This document shows positions 9,787 through 22,200 of a stretch of 64,000 nucleotides of DNA, piece by piece. A program made the position numbers and the translations under genes. The stretch's first letter is position 1. Every line of letters starts with the position of its first letter. The notes below the pieces were generated by a model. That model saw only the letters and a program-made list of their open reading frames with translations. It was not told where the DNA came from and did no database searches. This DNA is from Chlorophyllum brunneum (lineage: Eukaryota; Basidiomycota; Agaricomycetes; Agaricales; Agaricaceae): contig OY756143.1 in the NCBI GenBank assembly GCA_963576785.1, positions 434,001 to 498,000 on the forward strand, written 5' to 3'.

Positions 9787-12700
9787 TCACACCGGGAGGT
9801 GGAGGAAGGAGCTACCGCTGTAAGTCTTGAACCCGAACATGGCCTGCCATGTGTGAATGGTGCGTTCGGCAGACTTCTTGTGAAGGTAGTCAATCGAGTT
9901 CGGTACTCGGTGATTTCGACCCTGGTTAGGCCAGGCGACCGTTTGGATCCAGTTGTGCATGGCTTTTTGTATCCTGTACTTGCATTTCGACGACGTGTGA
10001 TAAAATGAAAGGCGGTGTCGGTCTGACTTGTTGAACCAAGCCAGGAGTACCTTCAAGGTGAGGATGGACTGTCGTTGGCAGGAATGCGGTGAACAGTCGA
10101 GTAGGAGCCGGGAGGCCACGATGGAGTCGGTGAACACATGAATGTGCTCAACCTGGTCGTAATCGGCAGTAGCGAGCACCTTGGTGATACCTAAGTACTG
10201 TGCTACCAGTTCTGTGTCCGTCGACGTAGTTCCTCTGAGCCTCTTCATAATAGAGCTCCCGCCATCAAGATGTCGAATGGTAGCTGCTGCCATGAACTGG
10301 CTGGCAAGCGGGTTGGGATTGGGGTAGACCGAGCCATCCATACCGATCGTGATAGATTTTGCGTCCGTCATCGCATTCATTGTTACATTGTCCCAAAGCA
10401 TCTTCGAGAGGTGAGGGTTGTCCCGGTTGAATCCTATAAAAGTTACATTAGTAGAGAAACGGTCAAGTAACCTATGTCCGGGCCAGAGAGATTTAGAAAT
10501 GGAACTGAAATGTTCTATATACCGAGTCTCGGGGGTGGGGCGTGAAAAGTCCATCACAGCTCCTAATGTCTTCTTCTTCTGAACCTCCGTGAAATTCTTG
10601 ATGTGAAGTCAGTGGGGGGAAGAGTGGTATTCTTTGGTTAATCTTGCCAAAGCGTGTTCATCGTCCAATGTATGAAGCCTCGACAATTGCCGTTTGGCCA
10701 ACTTTCGGAGATGAAGTTTGATGGGCATGAGCCCCGCGAGGGACTCTACACTGCCAGTGGGAGAAGTCCGGAAGGCCCCGGTGATCCAGAGTGCCGCCCT
10801 TCTTTGCATTTTGTTGAGGATTTCACAAGTTCCCTTGGTGCGGGATTGATCATGAAACCAAAGTCGATATCCGTATGTCACAACCGGTACAACACACGAG
10901 CGGTACAATAGCCTCTTGTTGCTGGGGGACAAGCCCCTGACGGAGTTCCCCAGCATCTTCATTGCCTTGATCATGGATATTGCCTTGGCGGAATAGAATC
11001 GAATGTGTTTTTTGAAGGTCAACGTCCAATCGAAGTAGAAGCCGAGGTACCGCCAGTGGGTCTTCAGTTTGAGGGGGTAACAACCTGTGAATGGCAGGGA
11101 TCCCAAGTCAATCGAGGGATTTGAGTCTTGTCTTGCACACGTGAAGTGAAAGATCTCCAACTTGCCATGTTCAATTTCCAGGCCGAATTCGTTCATGAGC
11201 CGCTCCATTTCGCGGTACATGTGTTGAAGGATTTCCATGTTCTTTTCCAGAGACAGGGACTGCGTGACTAGGGTGCCATCATCGACAAACGACAGGACAT
11301 CGAAGTCCCACTTGTTGCGGTGTTCCTCCATACGGATGTTGAATACGTGTAAGAGGGGGGTGAGGAATAGAGCGGAGAGAATAGGGCTAAGGGCTGAGCC
11401 CTGACCTACTCCTACTGCTGCGTCGTATTCCAGGGAAGTTTCATTGTTCCACCGGTAGGTAGTGCGGCATTCCTTAAGGTAGTTGTTGAAGAATGCAGTG
11501 ACCTGGGGGGGAAATCCCTGTCGTCGTAGAATTTCGATCAGGAGATCATGGTTGAGGGAGGGAAAGAATTGGGCTACGTTGAATGCAAGCACCGACGTCT
11601 TCTTCTTCTTTGTCCAAGCTCCCCAGATAATGTGCGTCAGGAAGAGACCTGCATCCTCAGTGGACCTTTGGCAGATCGCTCCCAATTGGTGCAGATGGAG
11701 GACCTTGAATTTAACTGCCTCGAATTGAAGTCATTTGGCGAGCATTTTCTCTATCAGCTTGCCGAACATGTTGAGGAGGATGATTGGTCGGAACGCCTTC
11801 GGAGTGGAGTAGTCGGGTTTATTGGGTTTCGGAATAATCACCGACATTGACTTCTTGAAGTGGGTAGGCCAGTGTCCGATGTTTAGACATGCACTACCGA
11901 TTTTGAGGAATAGACTGGCGCAAGTTTCGTCGGCGATGATCTGTTTGAGATGAGACCAGGAAATATGGTCGGGACCAGGGGAGGAAGAATTCGAGGTATC
12001 CTTGAGTGACTCCATCATCTCCATGAGAGAGAAATCTACCCAAGTCCTATTCTCCATTCCGCTCGGGAGAGGGAGTTCGTCTAGAACTGCCACGTTCGTT
12101 GGTCTATTGCGGGCAGTATTATAGTGGGAGTCAAGAGCCATCCACAGATTGTCTAGTGTGAGACATGGTCGACCGTTGTGATGCATGGCTTCCATGGCCG
12201 GAAGTGCACGGTCTTTAACCCATGGCATGAGATCCCACGGACGTTTTTGGTCGACAGAGATTTCTTGTATCTTCTTGTCGAAGTATGCTCTTTTCATCTT
12301 TCTCGTGGTCTTGCGAAAAGCGTTCCACTTGCGCTTGTTCTTGCGGTCTGCGCAGTGCGTAGCGAGTGTGGTCGAGCACTCCTCATTCCACCAGGTCTTG
12401 GACCTAGTGGTGATCTTGGTCGTCTTCACATTCCGGGTCCATGATCTGTCAAACAAAACTCCCAATTCGGCAACAGCTCTCTCCAGCTTGTCCACGTCAT
12501 TCATCGGCCAGTTCTGGTTCTTGATTCCTTCTACAATATCCGTCAGGAACCTGGTTTCCTCTTCCGAGTCCTTGGGGATGGTCAATCTTTCGACGACAAC
12601 ATCCATCTGCAGAATAGGTAACCTGATTAGCAGGGGGGCATGGTCTGAGTTGTACCGATCGCCGTCCTGGATAGCGTGGGAGGGAATATGTGGAAGTGTT

Positions 12701-13437
12701 CCCGAAACAAAGATCAGGTCGATGACCGTGTCTGGCAAATTAGGGTCCGAGGCATATCGAGTCGGCTTGGCCTCAGACGGAGTTGTCCTCACAAGATTGA
12801 GGGCTTTGGTGACCATAAGGAGTTGGTCCACACTTGCCGGATGTTGATCCATCGAAGGGTCCCAAAATTCCGATCTGATGTTTATATCTCCTCCCAAAAG
12901 AAGAAAGGGTGGGAGGTCAAAGAGTCGCTCCTCGAGAAAATGGAGCGCAGTATTATGGCTGTCGTTATAGACATTTAACAGCAGTAGTTCTTCTCCTCCC
13001 GCATATAGTGATATACACAGGAGGTCTCGATGTTCGATTATGTCTCTTCGGATGGAAGATCGGAGTTGTTTCAGCCTTTTATGAGCAAAGGCGAGGACTC
13101 GCGGAGTGGTACGGTGTTCCATGTTGACCATGCATTGGGGGTATCGTCGGCGTCCCACTTGAAGGACTTCTTCGGCAATAAATGGGTATGAAAGGAGCGT
13201 CCAATCCGGATGAACTGGGCCTCCTACGAGGGGCGATCCATTGTTAGAGACAGATGAGGGGATGTCTCGGAGGTATCTCCAAGGGGGTTCTTGTATGAGG
13301 AGGAGGTCGACATCACCTCTACGCGCGAGGACTGTCTCCATCACTCCATACAATCTTCCTACATTGTGAGAGCAGACCTTCAACTTGTTCAGGAGTGAAT
13401 GAGGAGGCCTGTCTTGCTCGTTGGGGATGTTATTCAT
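9787..13437 (-). pseudogene. LINE1 ORF2: APE endonuclease, reverse transcriptase, RNase H
   Basis: About 1,217 codons in one frame. The N-terminal endonuclease shows KVCSHNVGRLYG, LLIQEPPW, GGDINIRS and SDHAPLLI. The central RT shows VIIPKPNKPDYSTPKAFRPI, VAQFFPSLNHD, GVGQGSALSPILSALF and the catalytic SFVDDGT. The C-terminal RNase H shows GMDGS, TELVAQYLG and TDSIVASRL. TGA codons at 11,733-11,731 and 10,611-10,609 are the only breaks. At both the LINE at 52,828 has CAA, so the ancestor was probably CGA. The start ATG overlaps the ORF1 stop as ATGA. Confidence 0.93.
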
Positions 13438-15631
13438 TGAGGGGGGGTTGTCTGGCTTTGACTAGCCCGGGATGGTGAGGAGGCGGGTGACGGAACTCCT
13501 TTGTTCGCTCGAAGTTCGAGTGCTTTGTTTGTATGCCAGTCATGGTCAAACCGCTTCCTCCAAAACTGACATTTTCGGTCGGTAGCGAGGTGGTCCTTGC
13601 CACAGTTGGAGCACGTCACCTTGTGGGGGCATGGTTCTCCAAGGGGGTAGCCGCGATAGGCAGAGTGGCTTTATCATTGCCCTTGCAACAATGGGTGAAC
13701 GATCAGTGGTTGGTGGTGGCATGCGGCCCTTTGTAGTGTGCGCATGTGAAGAGTCTTGCTCGGCAACGGATGAGGGGGTGGCCCCATCTGCAACACTTGG
13801 AGCAGAATGGGACTCCCGGGTTGGCTGTGGCCCTCCTGATGCGGAAGAGCCCTCCATAGATGTTGAGGAACTTGTCCTCAATTTTCGCGATGTTGGTCCC
13901 CGCTTTCGAGTCCCAGATTTCAAACCACACCGTACAGGTGTCCGAATGTTTTGAGTTGCGTCGTACACATGGTTGTGATGTGAATTGGATGGCGTCGGAG
14001 TGGATCGAACTCTGGACGCTGGAGACCACATCAGCCTCAGTGAGGATCTGTCCTCGGAGGGTGATGTAACTTACGTCCGTGACTTTCACGAACGACTTGG
14101 ACTTAGGGAGGGTAGCATCACCCGTAGTGATCCCTCCGAACTTCTCCTTGAGCCATGCTTTGACTACGTCGAGCTCCGTGGGGGTTAAGACCTCCGAGGT
14201 GTGGACCATAAGGCCCAGCTTACCCTGTGAGGCAGCGATAACCCTCGTCTTGGACTTCTTTGCAATCAGGCATGCATTAAGAGAATCAATTATGGCCCCG
14301 AAATTGGTGACAGTGGGACCGGTGAGAAGAGGAATGATCACCTGCTTTCGCGAGGGACCATTGAGGGTGGAACGAACAGTACCAGCTTTTTTGGCTGGCT
14401 TCTTATTCGCAGGGGAGGTGGAGGGTGAGTAGGCGGCGTCGTACATTGCCACAATCTTCTCATTGGAAAGTTCGGGGAATTTGCTTGCAAACTCTAAAAG
14501 TTTGAGTGGATCCCGAGCATTGGTGGAGGGGGCGGCATTGGAGGGGGATTTCTTAGTAGCCATTGCAGCATAGGAGGATTTCACTCCTTCCTGGGGGTTG
14601 GTTCCCTTACCGTTGGGCGTGGGAGCCGGAGTTTTGATGGCCTTGGCAGGCGCGGTGGTGGGGGCGGCCGTGGTAGGTGCAACGGGAGTCGTCTTCTTCA
14701 GCCCAGGGTATCCTAGAGCCAGATTTCTTGGTTTCCTGGCTCACTTCTTCTTTCTGTGAGCCACGGTCTTGAACTCTGCCTCGGAGATCATTTGAACATC
14801 ATCGTCGGAGATACCTGAACGAGTGATGTCATTGCCACCAGTGATGCCCGGAGTGACAATGTGTTCAATGACCTCCATGTGGACGTCGTCAGGTTTGCGC
14901 ATGGGGCCTTTGGAGGCCATGCGGGGGGGGTATGTAACGTCCAGCTGAGGAGATCCCTCAGCGTGGACAGCGTACTTACCAAAATTCTTCCCCAACCAAC
15001 CTTGGAGGTTGTTCTTTCCTTCGTCGACCGCTACCTTAAGCCATCCCGCCTTGCTCAAGGTTTCTGTCAATTCGGTGAAAGCTTGCCCGAATGCCAGCCC
15101 TTCATCGCCGCTCATATTGAAGGTGCTGCAGGCTTTCACCCACTCTGAGATCTTACCGACCTCTTTCACAGCATCTTCATAGAATTCTTTAGGACCTTCT
15201 CCTTGGTCCTCTTGGGTTTCGTCGTCGTCTTCTTCGACTTGGACTTTCTTTTTGGGCATGAATTCTTCTTCAACTTGTTCAGCCCAGGTCTCTCCCGAGT
15301 AATATTGGTCTCTGCTGACTCTTGTCCATTTGGAGACATGGTGAATGGTACGGTCTCCTTCGCCCTGGAGGGGGTTTGAGATGACCGAAGTAGGTGTGGT
15401 TGGCCTACTGCTTTGGACCGATGGAGGAATAGTGTTGCTATAGGCTTGGTCTATGAGTACGAACGGCCTAGTCGTAGTTGGCGTCCTAGGGAACAGGACG
15501 CCGGGGGGTGGTAGAGCCAGAGGGGCTGCGAAGATGGACGGGGGTGGAGCACGTGTTGTGTTCCCAAAGATTTCCCCCTCGCCGTTGGGTGTGGGCTCTC
15601 TAGGAGAGAGATTTGAACGTAGCACAGGCAT
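13434..15631 (-). pseudogene. LINE1 ORF1: Gag-like protein with zinc knuckles
   Basis: This is an RNA-binding ORF1 typical of Tad-type LINEs: a Pro-rich N-terminus, an acidic central stretch, KVTDVSYITLRGQILTEADVV, then knuckles (CSKCCRWGHPLIRC and, after a frameshift, CSNCGKDHLATDRKC). Breaks are TGA at 14,743-14,741, TAG at 13,705-13,703 and a frameshift between 13,702 and 13,619. The homologous ORF1 of the LINE at 46,921 reads through the first of these positions without a stop. Confidence 0.88.
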
Positions 15632-15714
15632 TGTGTATCCTAGTACTATAGACTAATACCGTGTAATCGACTTTTGTGAAATCGATGGTGGTGGTACGAG
15701 TCAAAGAAGGGATG

Positions 15715-18521
15715 AATATTAATATATCCAGTCTTCCTTCTAAAAGGAACCTCTGAACGACTAATGTTAGTGGGACAGTTATGCCAAGATGGCAAAACTG
15801 TTAGAACAGATGCCAATGAATCAGTAGTAGTTGATAGCAAAGGAAATACTATTCTTTAAGCATATCCTTCAGCAAGTCATAATACTAGTTTACATTTTGT
15901 TAATACCAAAATTGTACACTCAGAACAAGCAGCTATGACTGCGGATCCAATCATTGGCTACAAAGTTGTACATGCGAGATTAGGACATCCCTCTAATTGT
16001 ATCCTCAATCATTTTGAGAAAAATACGATTGGGTTTACTCCGGTGCGGATTCCCAAGCAAAAACCAGTCTGTGACGGTTGTGCCAAGGGAAAGATACACC
16101 AGAAACCCTTTAGAGATAATCCTACATGCACAAAGTGTCCATTCGAAAGAATTCACTCGGATTTAGTTGAACTTCCGATTCTTTCTTACCATAAATTTAA
16201 ATGGGTCATGACCATAATGGATGACTTTTCCTCTCATGGATGGATTCGCTTCCTCTATAAGAAATCAGAAGTAGCAGAAGAAATGAAAAATTTCATTGTA
16301 TTAATTCAGACTCAATACGAAACTAAATTAAAAAATCTCTGCACTGATAGAGGAGGAGAGTATGCAACTGACAAGTTGCAATCTCATTTGCACTCATTAG
16401 GGATTATACATGAGACTAGTGCACCGCACATACACCAACAAAATGGTCGAGTGGAATGCTTGAACCGAACTCTAATGGATAAAGCAGAAGCCATGTGGCA
16501 TCATGCTTGTATTCCTGATGGTTGGTGGGAGTTTTCTATAGATCATGCAATACATATCTATAATAAAACACTGGTATCATGGCTCATGTGGAAAACACCT
16601 TATGAAGTGTTAAATCAGAAGATTCCAGATATCTCCAAAGAGAGAGTCTTTGGCTGCGGTGCTTATGTCTTTCTCCCAAAAGAGATAAGAGACAATAAAC
16701 TGACAGCAAAGTCAGAACTCATGATTTTCCTTGGTTGGACATCAGATAGGAAAAACTATCGTTTCATGAGGTACCTAAATGGAAATGTAATCTATACATC
16801 TCCAACAGCCGTATTCAGTGAAGAACACTTCCCTAAATGTGTTGGAAAGAAGCAAGAAGAACAGATGAACCAACCATTATCTTCTACTTCTCGAAGCACA
16901 CCTTTGGAAGTAATTGTCTTCTATGCTCCAGACCCATCTACTGGTGTACCTATTGATAGACCACCAAATCCTATACTCCAAACTTCTCCTGAAAGTTCTC
17001 CGGAAGATAGGAATTATAGATCTGTTCATGGACGAATTCCAACTCCTTTCCCTGAACCTAAAAAGAATAAAGGAAAGAGAAAAGCACCGAATATCGATAC
17101 AGATGTTCAGGAGGAGTGGGATAGTATTGTGCAAAACATTCTCTTTCCACCAAGAGAAGCACAAACACCAGAAGATGATGACAGTGATGGGTTATCATAT
17201 GCTGATCCACCTAATCACCCTGAAGGTCCGAACCATCCACCTTCTCAAAGAGATGATCCAGATGTACAACCTTTCATACCCTATACCCCTGTCGAAGATG
17301 ATCGGGATGCTGGTCCTTCTGTACCGTGAGGTCACTCGGATCAAATACCAGTTCCTGAAATACCTCAGAGACCGCAAAGAACCAGAAAAGTACCTGAACG
17401 TCCAGGAAACTTCGATGGTTCTACAAAGCATCCGACCAAAATTCTCCAGGAATATGAGATGTTCCAACCTCCTAAGTCGAAGTTAACAAGTTCTACGAGT
17501 AGACTTGTTAGACAAATTCGATCAGAGGCTTCCAAACCTGGAATAATCGATAGACATTCTCAGCATGAAGCTTCTACATTAGAAGACTTATGCAGAGAAG
17601 GAGGAGTAGGGATGATCGATTATTTGTGTGCTCAAAACCTATTTCTTTCAAAGATCTAAATCGACTACCACCAGGAGAGAAATCTAAATGGTGGAAAGCA
17701 TGCTTAGAAGAGTTAAATTTGCTCAAAGAAAGACATGTTTATGACTTAGCTAAACTTCTGCCTGGAAGAAAAGTGGTCAAAAATAGATGGGTCTTTACAC
17801 CCAAGTCAGATGGTCGATACTGTACTCGACTAGTAGCAAAAGGATTCTCTCAGATAGAGAGGATTGATTACGATGAACTATTTTTACCAGTAGTCCATTA
17901 TGAGACAATGCAACTCATATTTGCAGTTGCTGCCCTCAACGATTGGGAGATGCTCAGTTTAGATGTTAAAACTGCTTATCTCTACGGAAAACTGGATGAA
18001 GAACTCTATATGGAACTTCCAGAAGGTTTTAATACAGGTCATGGTAATACGGTTTGGAAATTAAACTGAGCCATTTATGGACTAAAGCAATCCGGATGGC
18101 AATGGTGGAAGGAATTAACTAAGTCAATGACCGACCTAGGATTTGTCCGATCCAAACTAGATGCTGGAGTCTATTATTACTATGACCCTGAAACCAAAGG
18201 GCTTATTATAGCTCTGGTCTATGTAGATGACTCAATGTTTGTTGGAATCAGAGGCTCTAGACTTCTACATGAGAAGCGAGCACTCTTTATGAAGAAATGG
18301 GAATGTCAACATCTTGGTCCAACCAAAGAGTTTCTTGGCATGAAAATTTCACGAAATCCTATAAACCAATCAATTACCCTAGACCAAATAGATTATCTAG
18401 GAAAGGTTCTTGATCAATTTAAAGTGATTGGAAAAGAAGAAATCCCATTACCAAATGGATTTATCTTCGAATCCAATACAGGACAAGTGACATCTGACTT
18501 CATAAAGAGGTATCAACAGTT
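15715..18521 (+). mobile_element. Older copia element, piece 2 of 3 (integrase and RT)
   Basis: It resumes exactly after the LINE1 target duplication and stops at 18,521, where the younger copia is inserted. It is homologous to 21,805-24,640 of the younger element. Confidence 0.93.
15935..18521 (+). pseudogene. pol: Older copia integrase and reverse transcriptase, decayed
   Basis: The GAG-pre-integrase zinc domain (HARLGHPSN...CDGCAKGK) and integrase core (HSDLVEL, CTDRGGEY, and a glutamate in the NGRVECLN region) read open to TGA 17,327-17,329, a position shared with the younger copy. A 22-bp deletion near 17,637 shifts the frame before the RT. The RT has LVYVDDSMFVG at about 18,210. TGA at 18,067-18,069 is CGA in the younger copy. 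Arg losses through CG to TG/CA are frequent. Confidence 0.9.
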
Positions 18522-19094
18522 TGTTGAAGTTTCGGACATATTCTAGAAATAGATTATGAAGTCATTTATTCTAATAATAGACTGATCCGTTACTTTCCAG
18601 TAACTTCATTCCGTAGTAACTTCCTATGAGTTGCTCTGCATACGATGAGAGTCATAAGTACTTGATAGATTATTCTACATAGTACCAATGACTAGATACT
18701 ACGTTCCGCAGTACTCCGCAGACACTACGCCGCAGTTAAAAGGAGTCATAAGGAACAATCCATGCAATACTAGTATTTTATGTAGTATGACTCGCACATG
18801 TCACAATATGTATATAAACCCCATGTAGCAGACCCAAGTTCTGCATCTTGTTCAATCGAACAACTTCTTCACCATTGCCTATCTCCTTGAGTACAACACC
18901 TCAACCAATCTCATCGACTTTAGCCTCTATTCAACTGACGTTGATCGCTTTATCAATAATATCTGTCTATCCGAACTACCTTACTACAGGTATCAGATAG
19001 AAGCTTATTATCTCAGTGAGTAGACCCTACGTTCTCTCCCACTGCGTTTACTGCTGCCCCCAGCAAACAACTCATTACGGTCGTTTCCTCAACA
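18522..19094 (+). repeat. Younger copia 5' LTR
   Basis: TGTTGA...TCAACA ends; 573 bp; TATATAAA at 18,811-18,818 is the likely promoter, leaving a long R-U5. Confidence 0.95.
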
Positions 19095-19107
19095 GGTTAT
19101 GGGTCCC
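19095..19107 (+). other. Copia primer-binding site (initiator tRNA-Met anticodon loop)
   Basis: GGTTATGGGTCCC follows the LTR with no gap. With one C-to-T difference from the minus-strand copy (GGTTATGGGCCC) it pairs with the anticodon stem-loop GGGCCCATAACC of initiator tRNA-Met. Confidence 0.8.
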
Positions 19108-19253
19108 GGTAGCCTTACCGATGGTTAAACCATTATCATCCCCTCTAACTGAGATAGGATGATAGGGCTTCACCTGACAGAGTTATCCTTGTATTTGATC
19201 ATTGCTGATACGAGAATTTTCTTCTAGAAAGAAATACACTCGACGAAGATATT

Positions 19254-22200
19254 ATGTCTACCAATAATATCGTCGCTGGTTTACCTAAGCTCAATGGGCC
19301 AAAGAACTATGCATTCTGGTCTAGAAGGCTTCAGGATGCCCTAACCCTCATTTCTGTCACTGGTTCTGACCAGTCTGGATGGACTGTGACAGACCAGGAT
19401 CTCTCTCCTGCCAATCCTACCACCTTAACGGAGGAAGACAGAAGGAGAGAACAATTGAGAGGTCAGGCATTGGCTGTTATTAATGGTACCTTACCTGATT
19501 CCCTGTTACTCCATGGGCATGATGCTCCTGGATTCCTCTGGACTGATTTGAAAACCCGCTTTGGAACACCTTCTCCTGCCGTGGTGTATTCAATTCTCCA
19601 AAGAATGTTGCGAAAGCGCATTTCAGGGAATCAAGATCCAGCAATGGATCTAGCTGAATTGAGAACAATGGCTTCTCAATTAGAAACAGCTAAAGTAAAA
19701 TTGCCAGAAGTTCTTGGCGCAATGATCGCTTTGAATGCATTACCACCGGATTGGAATGCAGTGGCCCAAACAACATTGGCGAATAATCACGATATTGTAG
19801 ATATGACCTGGGAGGTAGTTCAGCAGGCTATAAATGCGGAGTGGGCAAGACGTGAAGGGTCAAGACCCAACATGTCTAACCCCCAAGCCTCCTTTGCCGC
19901 AACTGCTAACTACCAGTCTCGCCCTCAGGGCAATATCCCCAGGACTCGCCCTGGACCACCCTGGAACCGCTTCCACCCTGGAGGCGATACCAGGGCCCAG
20001 CCTGCGAGAGGTCCTCGCCACCCTGCCAATCCAAGTGGGCAGCCACCTCAGCCTTCTCCCCCTTCTCCTACCTGGATTAACGTCCAAAAAAAGAAGAAGA
20101 AGCCCAAGAAGCGCCAGGGTAAACCCCAGGCCCACATGGCCGAAGCCATGGCGGGCTTTGCTACTGCCATGGAACCAGCGGTCCGTCGCTTCACTGGTCC
20201 GGGGATGACCCCCTTCGACCTGATGAGGCGCATGGACGTGCCTCGACCTGTTCCCGCTCCCGCTCCTCTGACCACTCATGTACTTGTGAGTGAGAGACCA
20301 AAACCGCTTACTTGGGTTAATCCCAAGAAGGTCCAGCAGGCACGAGAGAACGCTCGTGCTGAGCTCGAGAAAAAGGTGCGTGCTGAAGCTCGAAACTTAT
20401 GTTTCACCGCCCTCCTCGAAAACTCACTGCAGATCCAACAGGTGATCACCTGGCGCGACCGGGTCACTGGTCCTTCGCCTATACAAATGGCGAAGAAACG
20501 TGCTCTCGATCGATATGATCGAAGAATGCACGAGGTCTCTCACCCCCACGCCCCGAAAGGACGATCGGTGACACCGCCCAGTGCACCTTCGGTTCCTTCT
20601 GGTCACCCCCCAGGTTGTACCTGTGAGGGACACACGAGGGTAAGCAAATGGTTCACTAAACATAGTAACCCCGATATTAACGCGACCTGCGTCCGCTTCT
20701 CTTTTCTTTTACCCATTGGTTCGCCTTATGCCTTATTGATTTCTCCCAAATTTGGGAATAAACTCAATTTGGTAATACATCATGTGGTAAAGATCCCAAG
20801 CATGGACTCCGTCGCCCGGGGCGACTCACTTGAACCTGGAGAGGTTCGGCCATACTACCTTCCTCCTCCGGAGGAAATAGTAGCTCCGGCCGTTAGGACC
20901 TACGAAGAGGAGTTCCCTCCTCTTCCTCGGGCCTCCCCTCCTACGGAGCGCTTCCAGAGTAAGAGATTTTCTCTTACTCAGAAGAACAAGACCGCTAATA
21001 GGCGTCCTGCCACACTTACAGTGTTGGTAGACGAAGCCTTCAAATGGCTTGAGAGCGAGAAGGAGGTCGATGACCTCATGGCGCCGGCTCAGGATGTCGC
21101 CTACAACATCCGCGACCCCAGGAACCCTGCGAACGTCGCAGGACCCTCTTCTGGGCCTCTCCCCAAGTCTCCGAAGTCCGAACCTTTTGCTTCGGCACCT
21201 CAATCTGAGGTGTCACTCGGACTCTCATCGACAGACTACGGGAGTGACTTCAAAAAGAAGGGAGGAGCTGGGTATGTGATCAATTCAATCTCAGATACTC
21301 TTACTAACCCTGATACACAGTCCTGTCACCAATATGCCGACCGGCCGTCTTCGCAAGAAGAAGGGCAAGGGCAAGGGGAAAGGACGTCGGGGGCCGGGCA
21401 TATGACTACGCTATCGGGATCTATAGGATCCCATAATCATGTATTATCTGTGTGCGAATCAATAAATGAGAAGTGTTTTAACACTTCTCAATTTTCTTGT
21501 TTCTCCACGCGCATGCCTGATCAGTATTTAAGAGTACCAGATCAATTTAGATCTCGATCGCGAAGCAATGATCAAAGCATAACGCCACTAGAAGAATATA
21601 GTGACATATGGTTATTAGACTCAGGGGCATCATGTCATTATACCCCTTATGCGGAAGACTTCATCAACTTCGAAGAACTCGAAGTTTCGATCCCAATTAA
21701 GACTGTAGGAGCACAAAGCCCCTACCTTAATGCGGTTGGTCTTGGCGCAGTTATGCTTAAGCATAGAGTCTATAATGAGAAGACTGACAGCGTTCAACCA
21801 ACGCAGATATTAATATATCCAGTCTTCCTTTTGAAAGGAACCTCTGAACGACTAATGTCAGTGGGACAGTTATGCCAGGATGGCAAAACTGTTAGAACAG
21901 ATGCCAACGAATCAGTAGTAGTTGATAGCGAAGGAAATGCTATTCTTCAAGCATACCCTTCAGCAAGTCGCAACACTACTTTACATTTTGTTAATACAAA
22001 AATTGTACATTCGGAACAAGCAGCTATGACTGCACATCCGATCGTTGGCTACAAAGTTGTACATGCGAGATTAGGACATCCCTCTAATCGTATCCTCAAT
22101 CATTTTGAGAAAAATACGATTGGGTTTACTCCGGTGCGGATTCCCGAGCAAAAACCAGTCTGTGACGGTTGTGCCAAGGGAAAGATGCACCAGAAACCCT

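Larger units (their letters stand above)
8930..15714 (-). mobile_element. LINE1: full-length Tad/I-type non-LTR retrotransposon (6.8 kb)
   Basis: On the minus strand: about 83 nt of 5' UTR, ORF1 (15,631-13,434), ORF2 (13,437-9787), a 3' UTR of about 840 nt and an 18-nt poly(A) (plus-strand T run 8930-8947). It is flanked by an exact 15-bp target duplication in the older copia. The 5' end matches the 5' end of the LINE at 46,921, so it is probably complete. By domain content (CCHC ORF1, APE endonuclease, RT, RNase H) it belongs near the fungal Tad clade. Confidence 0.95.

Noticed and set aside
12178..12847. 220-aa plus-strand frame opposite the LINE endonuclease
   Set aside because: Antisense of a well-supported ORF2; no motif.
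19850..20640. A CCHC zinc knuckle in copia Gag
   Set aside because: The CTCEGH stretch lacks the C-X2-C-X4-H-X4-C spacing.
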